This document shows, one piece after another, positions 26,076 through 36,088 of a stretch of DNA of 64,000 bases. The notes under the pieces were generated by a model. It was not told where the DNA came from, did not search any database, and worked only from the letters and a program-made list of their open reading frames with translations. The stretch lies in assembly GCA_902799555.1 (NCBI GenBank), contig CADCBB010000009.1, forward strand, positions 34,105 to 98,104, written 5' to 3'. A program made the position numbers and the translations under genes. The DNA comes from an uncultured Bacteroidales bacterium (GTDB lineage: Bacteria > Bacteroidota > Bacteroidia > Bacteroidales > Paludibacteraceae). How positions within the stretch are numbered: position 1 is the first letter of the stretch; every line of letters begins with the position of its first letter.

Positions 26076-27257
26076 TTACTCCGTTTTATTTGCGTTTGAG
26101 TAGATCATCGGATAATCTTCGCAGATACTTCGCAAGCGATTGTGGTCGCGAATTAAATGCGAGAGATAGAGTTCTTGCAATGAATCTTCATATTGAGGAT
26201 ATGCGTCTGTTAAATGTTTATGCTCCTTCAATAATTCATTTGCATAGCCTGAAAGTTTGTAAATAGCGGCATTCATCGTTTTTTCCGGCATGTGTGACAG
26301 TGAATCGGCATATGTGCGGTACAATGTGCTATACTGCTGTTCTGCCCTACTCTTTACATCCAGCCAAACGGAGTCAACAGCAGGTTCTATCGGAACAACA
26401 AGTACCATCGTGTCGGTCTGTATTTCTGATATTTGCGCCGTTTCCTTCGGGCTTGGCAAGAATACTATGACAAATGCCACAATAGCAGCTATCGCGAGAA
26501 TCCAAGGCATCAACCATCTCATCCGCCAATAACGATGAAGTGCCGAGCGGACTTGGCGGACAGAAGTGTAGCGGCTTCTATCCGATGCAAGGCAACGACG
26601 GATAATTGGTTTGACGGAATGCGGGAAAAGGAGCGAGAGGATTTTGCCTAACGCATAGATATCCCTCTCGGGAAGCAAGACATCTGTCGGCAGTTGTTCC
26701 TCTGTACTGATAGACGGAGACGTACCGATATTCTTGGCGATATAAGCCTCGTTGTCCGCAAAGCCGAAATCAATCAGCCGGACATGATTACCGGAGTCAG
26801 TAATGAGGATGTTGCTTGGCTTTAGATCACAGTGAACTATCTGGCGCTCATGAAGGAAAATCAATGCCTCCATTAGTTCGTCTGCTACGCGGAGACGCTC
26901 AGTAGAAGAAGGATTTTCCGCTACAAATTTGTCCAATGAACGGCCGTGTACATACTCCATTAGGATAGCACGTCCTAACTGCGGGTCATCCACCATGGAT
27001 ATTGTCTGAACCACATAGATTGAATCCAGACGATGCATGATCTCAAACTCACGTTCCAACAGGAGTTGGTTGCGGGTTCGTTCGCCTTCGGTAGGTTTGG
27101 CGGCTTTCAAAACCACCCATTTGCCGCCCATTTGCGCACGGTACACCATGTTGTGCCCGGAGTCGGACAACAGCTCATAATCCGTGAGGTGCTCCACACC
27201 TAATTCTTGCGAACTAAGCGGACGAATAGGACCCGATGTGAACGAATTTGTATCCAT
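26076..27257 (-). CDS. Membrane-anchored Hanks-type Ser/Thr protein kinase
   Basis: This protein has 393 residues from MDTNSFTSGPIRPL. The longer frame crosses the promoter and is rejected. The kinase domain spans about residues 25-240. The glycine loop is weak (SDSGHNMVYRA). The ATP lysine is in WVVLKAAK, the catalytic loop is IVHCDLKPSNILI (Asp144) and the metal site is LIDFGFAD (Asp163). A transmembrane helix at about 248-267 (LMPWILAIAAIVAFVIVFLP) is followed by a helical C-terminal part outside. The -7 box ends 8 nt before the ATG, so the mRNA is close to leaderless. It shares a bidirectional promoter with the gene at 27329, which may be functionally linked. Confidence 0.85.
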   Translation of the reverse strand: MDTNSFTSGPIRPLSSQELGVEHLTDYELLSDSGHNMVYRAQMGGKWVVLKAAKPTEGERTRNQLLLEREFEIMHRLDSIYVVQTISMVDDPQLGRAILMEYVHGRSLDKFVAENPSSTERLRVADELMEALIFLHERQIVHCDLKPSNILITDSGNHVRLIDFGFADNEAYIAKNIGTSPSISTEEQLPTDVLLPERDIYALGKILSLLFPHSVKPIIRRCLASDRSRYTSVRQVRSALHRYWRMRWLMPWILAIAAIVAFVIVFLPSPKETAQISEIQTDTMVLVVPIEPAVDSVWLDVKSRAEQQYSTLYRTYADSLSHMPEKTMNAAIYKLSGYANELLKEHKHLTDAYPQYEDSLQELYLSHLIRDHNRLRSICEDYPMIYSNANKTE

Positions 27258-27265
27258 TGACGGTG

Positions 27266-27313
27266 CAAAAGTACAAAAAAATTTGTGTATATGCAAATAA
27301 TTTTATAATTTTG
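27266..27313. promoter_or_regulatory. Symmetrical bidirectional promoter of the kinase and its neighbour
   Basis: A near-palindromic 14-nt box TTGTGTATATGCAA (27283-27296) lies exactly 9 nt from a minus-strand -7 box TACTTTTG (27273-27266). It also lies exactly 9 nt from a plus-strand -7 box TAATTTTG (27306-27313). The layout is the same as at 5454-5501. Confidence 0.75.
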
Positions 27314-27328
27314 CACAATTTTTGAGAA

Positions 27329-27868
27329 ATGGACACTTCTTTTCAAACAAATAGTATCGCCATCTGCCAACTGAAAAAGGCAGTTGAAGCGCGTTTCGGA
27401 CATGTTCCAGCAACACCAGCCGACTTCGGAGAGTTGAGTATTGCCGTATTTAGGATCACCGGCGAACGCATCAGTCCGGACACCCTCAGCCGTATTTGGG
27501 GTTACAAGAAAGGCTATTCTTCCATTCGGCAAAGCACGGTGCGTGTGTTGGAACAATACGCAAAAGCGAACGAAGAATCGGACTTCATTCATACCGCCGC
27601 TATTCATGCTGATGAATGTCAAAAGGGCGACCGCGTGCGTATTGCGTGGCTACCGAACCGCGTTTGCACGCTCTCCTATTTGGGCGACTACCGCTGGCGC
27701 GTGGAGGAAGCCGTCAACAGCAAACTGCATGCCGGCGACACGTTCTCCTGCCGCACGATGGCGCAAGATCAAGCGTTGATAGTGGATCATTTGCATACGA
27801 GAGATGCTGACTACGAAGGCTATGCCATCGGTGGTAAGAACGGCCTCACATTAGTAGCCAAGATATGA
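27329..27868 (+). CDS. Unknown protein with helix-turn-helix-like N-terminus, divergent from kinase
   Basis: This protein has 179 residues. Residues about 25-75 (TPADFGELSIAVFRITGERI, SPDTLSRIWGYKKGYSSIRQ) look like a small DNA-binding helical domain with a recognition helix. The C-terminal half (GDRVRIAWLPNRVCTLSYLG, GDTFSCRTMAQDQALIV) is beta-rich and could be a ligand or regulatory domain. No family was firmly recognised. The shared promoter suggests that it senses for, or is regulated by, the kinase; this is inference. Confidence 0.6.
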   Translation: MDTSFQTNSIAICQLKKAVEARFGHVPATPADFGELSIAVFRITGERISPDTLSRIWGYKKGYSSIRQSTVRVLEQYAKANEESDFIHTAAIHADECQKGDRVRIAWLPNRVCTLSYLGDYRWRVEEAVNSKLHAGDTFSCRTMAQDQALIVDHLHTRDADYEGYAIGGKNGLTLVAKI

Positions 27869-27879
27869 GAAAAAGCAAA

Positions 27880-27907
27880 AGGCGCAAAGGATTGAGCCTT
27901 TGCGCCT
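27880..27907 (-). terminator. Terminator downstream of ispG
   Basis: An 11-bp perfect stem AGGCGCAAAGG / CCTTTGCGCCT has a 6-nt loop. The T-run is on the minus strand, so it terminates ispG. It may also stop the convergent gene ending at 27868. Confidence 0.75.
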
Positions 27908-27942
27908 AATTGGAAATTCAAAATTCGGCAGACAGATTGATC

Positions 27943-29298
27943 CTATTTACCATTTTTATCTGCCTCGATGAGGGCGAGGAGTTGAGAGACGGCTTCTTCC
28001 TGCGGAATGTTTTTGAGGACGCACTCTTTGCCTTTATAGAGACTGATCCGGTCGCGACCTGCGCCTACATAGCCGTAATCGGCATCTGCCATCTCGCCCG
28101 GACCGTTGACGATACATCCCATGACGGCGATTTTTAGACCCGTGAGGTGCGCCGTAGCTTTTTTGACCTCGGCTACGGTTTTCTGAAGGTCGAACATCGT
28201 TCGTCCGCAGCCCGGACAGGAGATATACTCCGTTTTATAAATACGCACGCGCGCGGCCTGGAGGATATCCTTGCTCAGGAAATTGAGTTTGGTTTCCGAG
28301 AAATTGGGATTGACGAGCGTCAGTTCCGTGGCTTTATAATCCCAAAGGAGTCGTCCGCACTCGGCTGCAGCCTGCAAGCAGAATAGGTTCCAGTCCTCTT
28401 CCAAGGACGAATAGCGGATCTCGGCATTGCCGCCGATATTATCCAGCACTTCGGCTACCACCGAACCATCATAACGGATCGAGCCTTCGTCAGCGAAATA
28501 GTTCACCAATTCTTGCGCAACAGGTATCTCGTTCTCCGGCGCTTCGCTGAGGCTGACGCGAATGGTATCGCCTATGCCGTCAGCTAACAGCGCGCCTATA
28601 CCTACAGCCGATTTGATACGCCCGTCTTCACCTTCGCCGGCTTCGGTTACACCCAAGTGCAACGGGAACGCCATGTGCTCGTGTTTCATTGTCTTGACGA
28701 GCAGACGTACGGTCTCGACCATGACGCGCGTGTTGGAAGCTTTGACGGAGATGACGATATCGTGGAAATCATGTTCGACGGCAATGCGCAGAAACTCCAT
28801 GACAGACTCTACCATTCCTTCCGGTGTATCGCCGTATTTATCCATCATTCGTTCGCTAAGTGAACCATGATTGACACCAATACGGATAGCCGTCTCGTGT
28901 TCGCGGCAGATGTCAAGTAGGTGCACAAAACGCTCTTCTTGTTTGGAAAAGTCTTTGCTGAAATTGCCCGGGTTGATACGCACGGCTTCCACCACTTCGG
29001 CAGCTGCAAAAGCCACTTCCGAGTTGAAATGTACGTCTGCTACCAAGGGTACAGCGGTCAGCACTTGTGCGTGGATCTCTTTGAGCGATTCCACTTCGCG
29101 CAGACCCTGCGTCGTGAAACGTAACAGTTCTGTACCAGCCTCGATACAACGGCGAGCCTGATCGACAGAAGCGTCAATGTCATTCGTATTCGTGTTCGCC
29201 ATTGTCTGCACACGAATAGGGTAGTCTGAACCTAAAAAAATGTTCCCGACTTGCACATTTATGGTCTTTCTTCGCTTATTTTCTAATTTTATTTGCAT
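27943..29298 (-). CDS. ispG: 4-hydroxy-3-methylbut-2-en-1-yl diphosphate synthase
   Basis: This 451-residue enzyme is the penultimate step of the MEP pathway. The N-terminal TIM barrel is evident from YPIRVQTMANTNTNDIDASV, ADVHFN and RINPGNF. The C-terminal Fe-S domain has SCPGCGRTMFDL and MGCIVNGPGEMADADYGYVG with the cluster cysteines. Bacteroidetes enzymes usually carry a large middle insert (total about 600 residues from general family knowledge). Here the insert is reduced to roughly 80 residues (VVAEVLDNIGGNAEIRYSSL to VNPNFSE). The gene is monocistronic, with terminator at 27880-27907. The only good minus-strand promoter found is distant, at 29580-29610. Confidence 0.92.
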   Translation of the reverse strand: MQIKLENKRRKTINVQVGNIFLGSDYPIRVQTMANTNTNDIDASVDQARRCIEAGTELLRFTTQGLREVESLKEIHAQVLTAVPLVADVHFNSEVAFAAAEVVEAVRINPGNFSKDFSKQEERFVHLLDICREHETAIRIGVNHGSLSERMMDKYGDTPEGMVESVMEFLRIAVEHDFHDIVISVKASNTRVMVETVRLLVKTMKHEHMAFPLHLGVTEAGEGEDGRIKSAVGIGALLADGIGDTIRVSLSEAPENEIPVAQELVNYFADEGSIRYDGSVVAEVLDNIGGNAEIRYSSLEEDWNLFCLQAAAECGRLLWDYKATELTLVNPNFSETKLNFLSKDILQAARVRIYKTEYISCPGCGRTMFDLQKTVAEVKKATAHLTGLKIAVMGCIVNGPGEMADADYGYVGAGRDRISLYKGKECVLKNIPQEEAVSQLLALIEADKNGK

Positions 29299-29377
29299 AA
29301 AAATGCATTTTTAAATGTGTAAAATTTCTTTTTTTGTAACCAAAAACGATTTATTTTACATTTTTCTTTAAAAAAAT

Positions 29378-29408
29378 TTGGTCATGTCAAAAAATTGTAG
29401 TACCTTTG
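29378..29408 (+). promoter_or_regulatory. Promoter of tRNA-Lys
   Basis: TTGGTCATGTCAAA (29378-29391), a 9-nt gap, then TACCTTTG (29401-29408), 24 nt before the mature 5' end. Confidence 0.78.
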
Positions 29409-29432
29409 CACCCGCTTTTGAAAAAAGGTGTT

Positions 29433-29505
29433 GAATCAGTAGCTCAGCAGGTAGAGCACATCCCTTTTAAGGATGGGGTCCTGGGTTCGAGCCCCAGCTG
29501 GTTCA
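29433..29505 (+). tRNA. tRNA-Lys (anticodon TTT)
   Basis: A complete 73-nt cloverleaf is present. The acceptor arms are GAATCAG/CTGGTTC, the D stem GCTC/GAGC, the anticodon stem CATCC/GGATG with loop CTTTTAA, and the T arm CTGGG TTCGAGC CCCAG. The discriminator is A, and CCA is not encoded. Confidence 0.97.
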
Positions 29506-29510
29506 CAGGA

Positions 29511-29536
29511 AAGAGAGTTTCGGCTCTCTTTTTTGT
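29511..29536 (+). terminator. Terminator of tRNA-Lys
   Basis: A 7-bp stem AAGAGAG / CTCTCTT with a 6-nt loop, continued by T residues. Confidence 0.8.
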
Positions 29537-29579
29537 TTGTCTTTTCATTCTTTCAATTCGCGCGTTACAATTTTGCTTG

Positions 29580-29610
29580 CAAAATTACTGCTTTTTTTTG
29601 ACATGTGCAA
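29580..29610 (-). promoter_or_regulatory. Minus-strand promoter antisense to tRNA-Lys
   Basis: On the minus strand, TTGCACATGTCAAA, a 9-nt gap, then TAATTTTG. It would give a transcript running antisense through the tRNA terminator and the tRNA towards ispG, whose ATG is 276 nt away. It is either the ispG promoter with a long leader or a remnant. Confidence 0.55.
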
Positions 29611-29763
29611 ATAATTTGAATAGAATATGAAAATAAAATGCATCCATTCCATTCCCGCGACCACATCGAGACCACATCGTGACCTGTATGAAAGGTGTGA
29701 AGTTAATTTTACTTTGGCACGGAGTTTGTAATACTCTTTCTGCAAATTTTAATTTACAACACT

Positions 29764-31254
29764 ATGAAACAGATATTTAGATTTTTAGGCGTCGTGCTGC
29801 TCATCGCAGCCGTCAGTGCCGGAACAACACTTACCGTGCTGAAATACGGCACAACCAATTCTCAAATTTCAAATCTCAAATCCCAATTAGTTTCCGATTC
29901 ATCAGGGCTCCCTACCGCCTACAGCCGTTTTGCTTCGTTGCCGCAGGCAGGAGAGACGGATTTTACACAAGCTGCCGAACTGTCCGTCAATGCGGTAGTC
30001 CATGTCAAGACGACCTACCGCAATCAAATGTCGTCACAGCAGATGGACCTCTTTGAGTACTTTTTCGGCCGTCCGGGGCAGCAACGCGAGATGCCGGCAC
30101 AACAGGCTTCCGGTTCAGGCGTCATCATCTCCGAGGACGGTTATATCGTCACTAACAACCATGTCATCGACCGTGCGGACCAGATTCAGGTTGTGCTCAA
30201 CGACAAACGCGAATACACTGCGACGCTTGTTGGCACCGACCCGAACACGGACATTGCGCTGCTGAAGATAGACGAGACAGGGCTGCCGGTGATCCTCATG
30301 GGTAACTCCGACGACCTGCGTGTCGGCGAATGGGTGCTCGCGGTAGGCAATCCGTTCAACCTAACTTCGACCGTCACAGCGGGTATCGTGTCCGCCAAGG
30401 CGCGTAACATCAATATCCTCAACGCGGAGATGAAGATTGAGTCGTTCATCCAGACCGACGCAGCCGTCAATCCAGGCAACTCCGGCGGTGCGCTGGTTAA
30501 CACGCGCGGCGAGTTGGTGGGTATCAACACCGCTATCGCTTCGCAGACAGGTTCGTATTCGGGCTACAGTTTTGCAGTGCCGACAAGTATCGTGCAGAAA
30601 GTGGTGAGCGACATCCGCCAGTACGGTGTCGTACAGCGTGCTATCCTCGGCGTGCAGATGCGCGAGATCACGTCCGAACTGAAGCAAGAGAAAAACCTGA
30701 CGACCCTCCAAGGGGCGTACGTGGAACGCGTAGTGCCGGACGGCGCGGCAGAGAAAGCAGGCATCAAGAGCGGCGATGTGATCACGCGTGTTGACGATGC
30801 GGCTGTCAAGACCGGCACCGACTTGCAGGAACATATAGGTCGTCACCGTCCGGGCGATGTGGTCTCCGTGACACTCCTGCGCGACGGCAAAACCATGACT
30901 GTTCAGGCAACGCTCACCAACCGCGAAGGCGGTACGGGTGTTATCTCTGCCGAGGACAAGGCGTCCGTCTTGGGGGCTACGTTCTCCGAACTGACCGATG
31001 CGCAGAAAGAGCGCCTGGGTATCAACTATGGCTTGCAGATCAAGTCGCTCAAGGCAGGCAAATTGAAGAGCGCCGGTGTTCCCTCGGACTTCATCATCCT
31101 CAAGGTCAATAACCGCTCCGTACGCACCGAAGAAGACCTTGACGACATCGTCCGTCGTGCCAACTCCGCCTCCGAACGCGACCGCGTCCTCTTCATCACC
31201 GGCTGCACTCCCCAAGGTCGCGTCCGCTACTACGCCGTCAATCTGGCAGAGTAA
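29764..31254 (+). CDS. htrA: HtrA/DegP-family periplasmic serine protease
   Basis: This protein has 496 residues. The N-terminal membrane segment or signal is FRFLGVVLLIAAVSAGTTL. The trypsin-like domain has His133 (TNNHVID), Asp163 (NTDIALLKI) and Ser240 (NPGNSGGALV). Two PDZ domains follow: about 290-385 (AILGVQMREITSE, VVPDGAAEKAGIKSGDVITR) and about 400-490 (SAGVPSDFIILKVNNRSV). It degrades or refolds damaged envelope proteins. CAAATTT/CAAATCT microrepeats at 29858-29890 encode SQISNLKSQL just after the hydrophobic segment. No primary-type promoter was found upstream, which would suit control by an alternative sigma factor. Confidence 0.93.
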   Translation: MKQIFRFLGVVLLIAAVSAGTTLTVLKYGTTNSQISNLKSQLVSDSSGLPTAYSRFASLPQAGETDFTQAAELSVNAVVHVKTTYRNQMSSQQMDLFEYFFGRPGQQREMPAQQASGSGVIISEDGYIVTNNHVIDRADQIQVVLNDKREYTATLVGTDPNTDIALLKIDETGLPVILMGNSDDLRVGEWVLAVGNPFNLTSTVTAGIVSAKARNINILNAEMKIESFIQTDAAVNPGNSGGALVNTRGELVGINTAIASQTGSYSGYSFAVPTSIVQKVVSDIRQYGVVQRAILGVQMREITSELKQEKNLTTLQGAYVERVVPDGAAEKAGIKSGDVITRVDDAAVKTGTDLQEHIGRHRPGDVVSVTLLRDGKTMTVQATLTNREGGTGVISAEDKASVLGATFSELTDAQKERLGINYGLQIKSLKAGKLKSAGVPSDFIILKVNNRSVRTEEDLDDIVRRANSASERDRVLFITGCTPQGRVRYYAVNLAE

Positions 31255-31282
31255 AAGATGCTTTTTCTTTCAGAGAAAGTTA

Positions 31283-34036
31283 TTACATCACAATGTTGAC
31301 AATTCTACCGGGAACGACGATGATCTTCTTCGGGGTGTTGCCGGCGAGATATTTGGCTGTGTCTTCGTGGGCGAGGACAAGTTTCTCCACTTCTTCCTTC
31401 GGTGTGTCTTTCGGGCACTCGAGCGTGAAACGCACCTTGCCGTTGAACTGCACAGGATATTTCTGGGTATCTTCTACGAGGTAAGCCTCATTGCACTCCG
31501 GCCATTCGGCGTTCACTACAAACGACTCGTTGCCGCAACGGTGCCACATCTCTTCCGCGATATGCGGTGCGTAGGGTGCCAGAAGGATTGCAAATTGCTC
31601 CAGGATAGCGCGTTTGTTGCACTTGAGGGTTGTCAATTCGTTCTGTGCGATCATGAAGGCCGGGATGGACGTGTTGAACGAGAAGTTCTCGATATCCCAG
31701 GTAATCTTCTTGATAAGCTTATGTAGCGAACGCAGTTCGTCTTTGGTCGGTTCTACGTCTTCGATATTCTCGTAGAGGTTCCACAAGCGTTTGAGGAAAC
31801 GGTGCACACCGTCGATGCCGTTCGTGTCCCAAGGTTTGGACATCTCCAACGGGCCCAAGAACATTTCGTACAGACGGAGCGTGTCGGCGCCAAACTTTGC
31901 GATGACGTCATCGGGGTTCACTACGTTGAACATCGATTTGGACATCTTCTCTACCGCCCAGCCGCAGATATATTGCTTCGGTCCGGCGGTGTAACCGGTC
32001 AGTTCAGACGAGGTGCCATCCGCAAAGACGAACTCCGCATTCTTGAACTCCGGCATCCAGTTACGGAAGGCATGGATATCGAGTACGTCGTTATCGACAA
32101 TGTTGACATTGACGTGGATCGGCTGCACTTTATCTTTGTATTCCGGGTTCTCGATGAGGTTGTACGAGATATAGAGGTTACCCGTTGCGCCTTCACCGAT
32201 ATAACGATAGACGAAGTTCGAACGGCCTTGGATCATACCCTGGTTGATCAATTTCTTGAACGGTTCATCCTCGCATACATAGCCTAAGTCATAGAGGAAT
32301 TTATTCCAGAAACGACTGTAGATGAGGTGTCCCGTTGCATGTTCCGACCCGCCGAGATAGAGATCCACCTGACGCCAGTACTCGTTGGCTTGTTTGCCGA
32401 CGAGGGCTTGGTCATTATGCGGATCCATGTAACGGAGGTAGTACGCAGAACTGCCGGCAAAGCCGGGCATGGTGCAAAGCTCCAACGGATGACCATCGTA
32501 CTCCCAGTTCTTCGCATTGCCAAGAGGCGGACGACCGTCTGAGGTGGGCTTAAAGTCCGAAACCTCGGGTAATTGCAGCGGCAGCGCCTCTTCCGGCAAG
32601 GTGTACGGCATGCCGTCTATATAGTAAACCGGGAAGGGTTCGCCCCAGTAACGCTGACGACTGAATATCGCGTCACGGAGACGATAGTTCACTTTCACAC
32701 GACCTATGCCTGTATTGGTGATATATTCCTTCATGGCTTGGATGGCCTCTTTGACCTCCATGCCGTTGAGGAAACCGGAATTGATCATCTTGCCTTCCTT
32801 GGCATCGAACGACTCTTCGCTGACGTCAGCCCCTTCGATTAGCGGGATGATCGGCAAGTTAAAATGTTTGGCGAAAGCATAGTCGCGACTGTCGTGTGCC
32901 GGCACCGCCATGATGGCACCGGTACCGTAACCGGCCAGCACATAATCGGAGATATAAATAGGGATCTCGCCTTGCGTAAGCGGGTTGATGGCGTACGAAC
33001 CGGTGAACACACCTGTTACGCGGCGGTCCGCTATACGTTCACGCTCCGTACGATGTTTCACCCAGGCGAGGTATTCCTCTACTTCCGCTTTATGTTCTTC
33101 GGTCACTACACGCTGTACGTACTCGCTCTCCGGCGCTAACACCATAAAGGTGACGCCGAAGATTGTATCGGCACGCGTTGTGAAGATCGTGAAGGGTTCG
33201 TCCTGACCCTTGATGCTGAACTGCATCTCGGCGCCTTCGGAACGACCGATCCAGTTACGTTGCGTCTCCTTGAGCGAATCCGTCCAATCGATACGATCTA
33301 AGCCCTCTAACAAGCGACCGGCATAGGCGCTCACGCGCAAGCACCATTGGCGCATCACGCGTTGCTCTACCGGATAGCCGCCACGAACGGAGAGTCCTTC
33401 GGACACCTCGTCGTTGGCCAGCACTGTACCTAATTGCGGACACCAGTTAACTTTGGTGTCAGCGAGGTACGCGATGCGGTAGTTCATTAGCCGCTCCTGT
33501 TGCTCGCGTTCGGAGAGCGTCGCCCATTTTGGGTCATTGGCTTCCCACTCGGCAATGAGTTTGGAGATAGGTTGCGCCTTTTGGGTCTTGGGGTCGAAGT
33601 ACGAATTGAACATCTGTACGAACGCCCACTGTGTCCATTTATAGAACGCAGGATCGCAGGTACGTACCTCACGCTTCCAATCGTAACAGAAACCGATTTT
33701 CTTGAGTTGCTCAATATAACGCGCGATGTTCTTGTAGGTCGTCTCCTCAGGATGGGTACCGGTCTGAATAGCATATTGCTCTGCCGGCAGACCATACGAG
33801 TCAAAACCCATCGGGTGCAGTACGTTAAAGCCTTTCAGACGTTTGTAACGGCTGTAGATATCCGAGGCGATGTAACCCAGCGGGTGACCCACATGCAGGC
33901 CTGCTCCCGAAGGGTAGGGAAACATATCGAGCACGTAGTAATGGGGCTTGTCGGACTCATTGGAGACGGTATAGACGCCTTCCTTGTCCCATGCCGCTTG
34001 CCATTTTTGCTCTATGTCACTAAAATTGTATTCCAT
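31283..34036 (-). CDS. leuS: Leucyl-tRNA synthetase
   Basis: This 917-residue class I enzyme has its HIGH motif at residues 48-51 ([12 protein letters not shown]) and KMSKS at about residue 700 ([16 protein letters not shown]). The CP1 editing domain is visible in the middle ([40 protein letters not shown]). An anticodon-binding helical domain and a C-terminal extension complete it. It charges tRNA-Leu. The gene begins 3 nt after the tkt stop, so it is co-transcribed with tkt. Confidence 0.97.
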   Translation of the reverse strand: MEYNFSDIEQKWQAAWDKEGVYTVSNESDKPHYYVLDMFPYPSGAGLHVGHPLGYIASDIYSRYKRLKGFNVLHPMGFDSYGLPAEQYAIQTGTHPEETTYKNIARYIEQLKKIGFCYDWKREVRTCDPAFYKWTQWAFVQMFNSYFDPKTQKAQPISKLIAEWEANDPKWATLSEREQQERLMNYRIAYLADTKVNWCPQLGTVLANDEVSEGLSVRGGYPVEQRVMRQWCLRVSAYAGRLLEGLDRIDWTDSLKETQRNWIGRSEGAEMQFSIKGQDEPFTIFTTRADTIFGVTFMVLAPESEYVQRVVTEEHKAEVEEYLAWVKHRTERERIADRRVTGVFTGSYAINPLTQGEIPIYISDYVLAGYGTGAIMAVPAHDSRDYAFAKHFNLPIIPLIEGADVSEESFDAKEGKMINSGFLNGMEVKEAIQAMKEYITNTGIGRVKVNYRLRDAIFSRQRYWGEPFPVYYIDGMPYTLPEEALPLQLPEVSDFKPTSDGRPPLGNAKNWEYDGHPLELCTMPGFAGSSAYYLRYMDPHNDQALVGKQANEYWRQVDLYLGGSEHATGHLIYSRFWNKFLYDLGYVCEDEPFKKLINQGMIQGRSNFVYRYIGEGATGNLYISYNLIENPEYKDKVQPIHVNVNIVDNDVLDIHAFRNWMPEFKNAEFVFADGTSSELTGYTAGPKQYICGWAVEKMSKSMFNVVNPDDVIAKFGADTLRLYEMFLGPLEMSKPWDTNGIDGVHRFLKRLWNLYENIEDVEPTKDELRSLHKLIKKITWDIENFSFNTSIPAFMIAQNELTTLKCNKRAILEQFAILLAPYAPHIAEEMWHRCGNESFVVNAEWPECNEAYLVEDTQKYPVQFNGKVRFTLECPKDTPKEEVEKLVLAHEDTAKYLAGNTPKKIIVVPGRIVNIVM

Positions 34037-34039
34037 TAA

Positions 34040-36049
34040 TTATAAGAGTTTTTTTACTTGCTCATAAACATTCTGTGCGGTGAAGCCGAGTTTCTCATCC
34101 AGCACCTTGTACGGTGCAGAGAAGCCAAAACTGTCGAGTCCCCAGATAGCACCGTTCTCGCCTACCAGGCTCTCGAGCGTGCAAGGCAGACCGGCAGTCA
34201 TACCGAAACGCTTGATGCCCTTCGGCAGTACCTCGTCTTGGTATGCTTTATCTTGCAGACGGAAGAGGCCTTCGGACGGTACGCTCACGATCTGCAGACG
34301 GATACCTTCTGCGCGCAGCAGTTCCGCGCCGGCGAGGAGGGTAGATACCTCACTACCGGAAGCGAGCAGTACCACTTGCGGGTTCTCGTCCTTCGATACG
34401 ATATAGGCACCCTTGCGGAAGCCTTCGAGATTGACGTTGGGTACCGGCGCTATGTCCTGACGGCTCAAGATGAGGGCGGTCGGAGTCTCGGTGTTCTCGA
34501 TAGCGGCACGCCAAGCGAGGGTGGTCTCTTCGGCATCGGCAGGGCGGAGTACCAGCATCGAGGGTTTGCCATGATGGTTATGGAGTTTCTCCATTAGACG
34601 GATCTGTGCTTCTTGCTCTACCGGTTCATGGGTCGGACCGTCTTCGCCTACACGGAAAGCGTCATGACTCCAGATGAACTTAACCGGCAACTCCATGAGG
34701 GCCGCCATACGTACAGCCGGTTTCATGTAGTCGCTGAAGACGAAGAACGTACCGCACGCAGGAATAATTCCGCCATGCAGCGCCATACCGATCATCACAC
34801 AAGCCATGGTGAGTTCGCTCACACCGGCCTGCAGGAATTGACCGCTGAAATCACCTTTCTTGAGGGCATGGGTCTTCTTGAGGAAGCCGTCGGTCTTGTC
34901 GGAGTTAGAGAGGTCCGCCGAGCTAACAATCATGTTACCAACGTGCTCAGCCAGGAAACTCAGCACCTTACCGCTGGCGTTACGGGTAGCGTCACCGGGT
35001 TTCTGCTCAATGAGGCTCCAGTCGATGCAAGGTACTTCTCCGGCCATGAAGGTCTCGTATTCGTTCGCTGCCAGCGGGTTTGCTTGTGCCCACTCGTGGT
35101 AAGCGACGTAGCGTTTGTTGCATATCTCACGCAGTTCGGCTGCACGGTCGTCGTATAGTTTCTTCACCTCCGGGAAGATGACAAACGGATTCGTCGGATC
35201 GCCACCAAGGTGTTCGATAGTCTTCTCGAACGAAGCGCCGGCTTTGGAGAGCGGCGCACCGTGGGTTGAACACTTGCCTTCCCAATTAGCTCCTTCTGCC
35301 GTCACGCAGCCCTTACCCATGGTCGTATGACCGATGATGATGGACGGTTGACCTTTGTGCGCTTTGGCTTTGATAATGGCTTCACGAATCGCATCGGGAT
35401 CATTGCCCGGTATCTCTTGTACGTACCAGCCCCATGCCGCATATTTGGCTGCCACATCTTCCGAGGTCACTTCGCCGCAACCTGTGGAGAGTTGGATCGT
35501 GTTGGAGTCATAGAACATTACTAAATTGTCCAAACCCAGGTGTCCTGCCAAACGGCCTGCGCCTTGAGAGATCTCTTCCTGTACACCACCGTCGGAGATG
35601 AAGGCATAGATCGTCGGGTTGTGGATCTCGCCGTAACGGGCATTGAACCACTTGGCTGCAATCGCGGCACCAACAGCAAAGGTATGACCTTGCCCGAGGG
35701 GACCGGAGGTGTTCTCGATCATGCGCTCTATCTCGCGCTCCGGGTGTCCGGGCGTTACCGAACCCCATTGACGAAGGTTCTGCAGGTCTTCGAGGGTGAA
35801 CTTACCTGCCAGGCATAACTGTCCGTAAAGCATCGGCGCCATATGGCCCGGGTCCAGGAAGAAACGGTCACGCGCTTCCCAGCCTGCATTGTCCGGATCG
35901 TACTCCAGAAACTCCGAGAAGAGTACATTGATAAAGTCTGCACCACCCATGGCTCCGCCCGGGTGACCACTCTTCGCTTTCTCTACTGCTGCGGCTGCCA
36001 GGATACGAATGTTATCCGCCGCACGATTCATTAATTGTGTTGTGTTCAT
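34040..36049 (-). CDS. tkt: Transketolase
   Basis: This 669-residue protein is full length. The thiamine-diphosphate domain has KSGHPGGAMGGADF, GPLGQGHTFAVG and an ISDGGVQEEISQG-type GDG segment in modified form (usual GDGE reads SDGGVQEE). The pyrimidine domain has GVSELTMACVMIGMALHGG and FSDYMKPAVR. It interconverts pentose-phosphate sugars. It is third in the operon that begins at 37154 and is followed 3 nt later by leuS. Confidence 0.95.
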   Translation of the reverse strand: MNTTQLMNRAADNIRILAAAAVEKAKSGHPGGAMGGADFINVLFSEFLEYDPDNAGWEARDRFFLDPGHMAPMLYGQLCLAGKFTLEDLQNLRQWGSVTPGHPEREIERMIENTSGPLGQGHTFAVGAAIAAKWFNARYGEIHNPTIYAFISDGGVQEEISQGAGRLAGHLGLDNLVMFYDSNTIQLSTGCGEVTSEDVAAKYAAWGWYVQEIPGNDPDAIREAIIKAKAHKGQPSIIIGHTTMGKGCVTAEGANWEGKCSTHGAPLSKAGASFEKTIEHLGGDPTNPFVIFPEVKKLYDDRAAELREICNKRYVAYHEWAQANPLAANEYETFMAGEVPCIDWSLIEQKPGDATRNASGKVLSFLAEHVGNMIVSSADLSNSDKTDGFLKKTHALKKGDFSGQFLQAGVSELTMACVMIGMALHGGIIPACGTFFVFSDYMKPAVRMAALMELPVKFIWSHDAFRVGEDGPTHEPVEQEAQIRLMEKLHNHHGKPSMLVLRPADAEETTLAWRAAIENTETPTALILSRQDIAPVPNVNLEGFRKGAYIVSKDENPQVVLLASGSEVSTLLAGAELLRAEGIRLQIVSVPSEGLFRLQDKAYQDEVLPKGIKRFGMTAGLPCTLESLVGENGAIWGLDSFGFSAPYKVLDEKLGFTAQNVYEQVKKLL

Positions 36050-36088
36050 AGTAATATATTATTAATTTCAAATTTCAAATTTATGATT

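Noticed and set aside
29436-29551. Minus-strand frame starting MKRQTKKRAETLFP across the tRNA
   Set aside because: It is the familiar false ORF antisense to a tRNA gene, although a real minus-strand promoter lies upstream.
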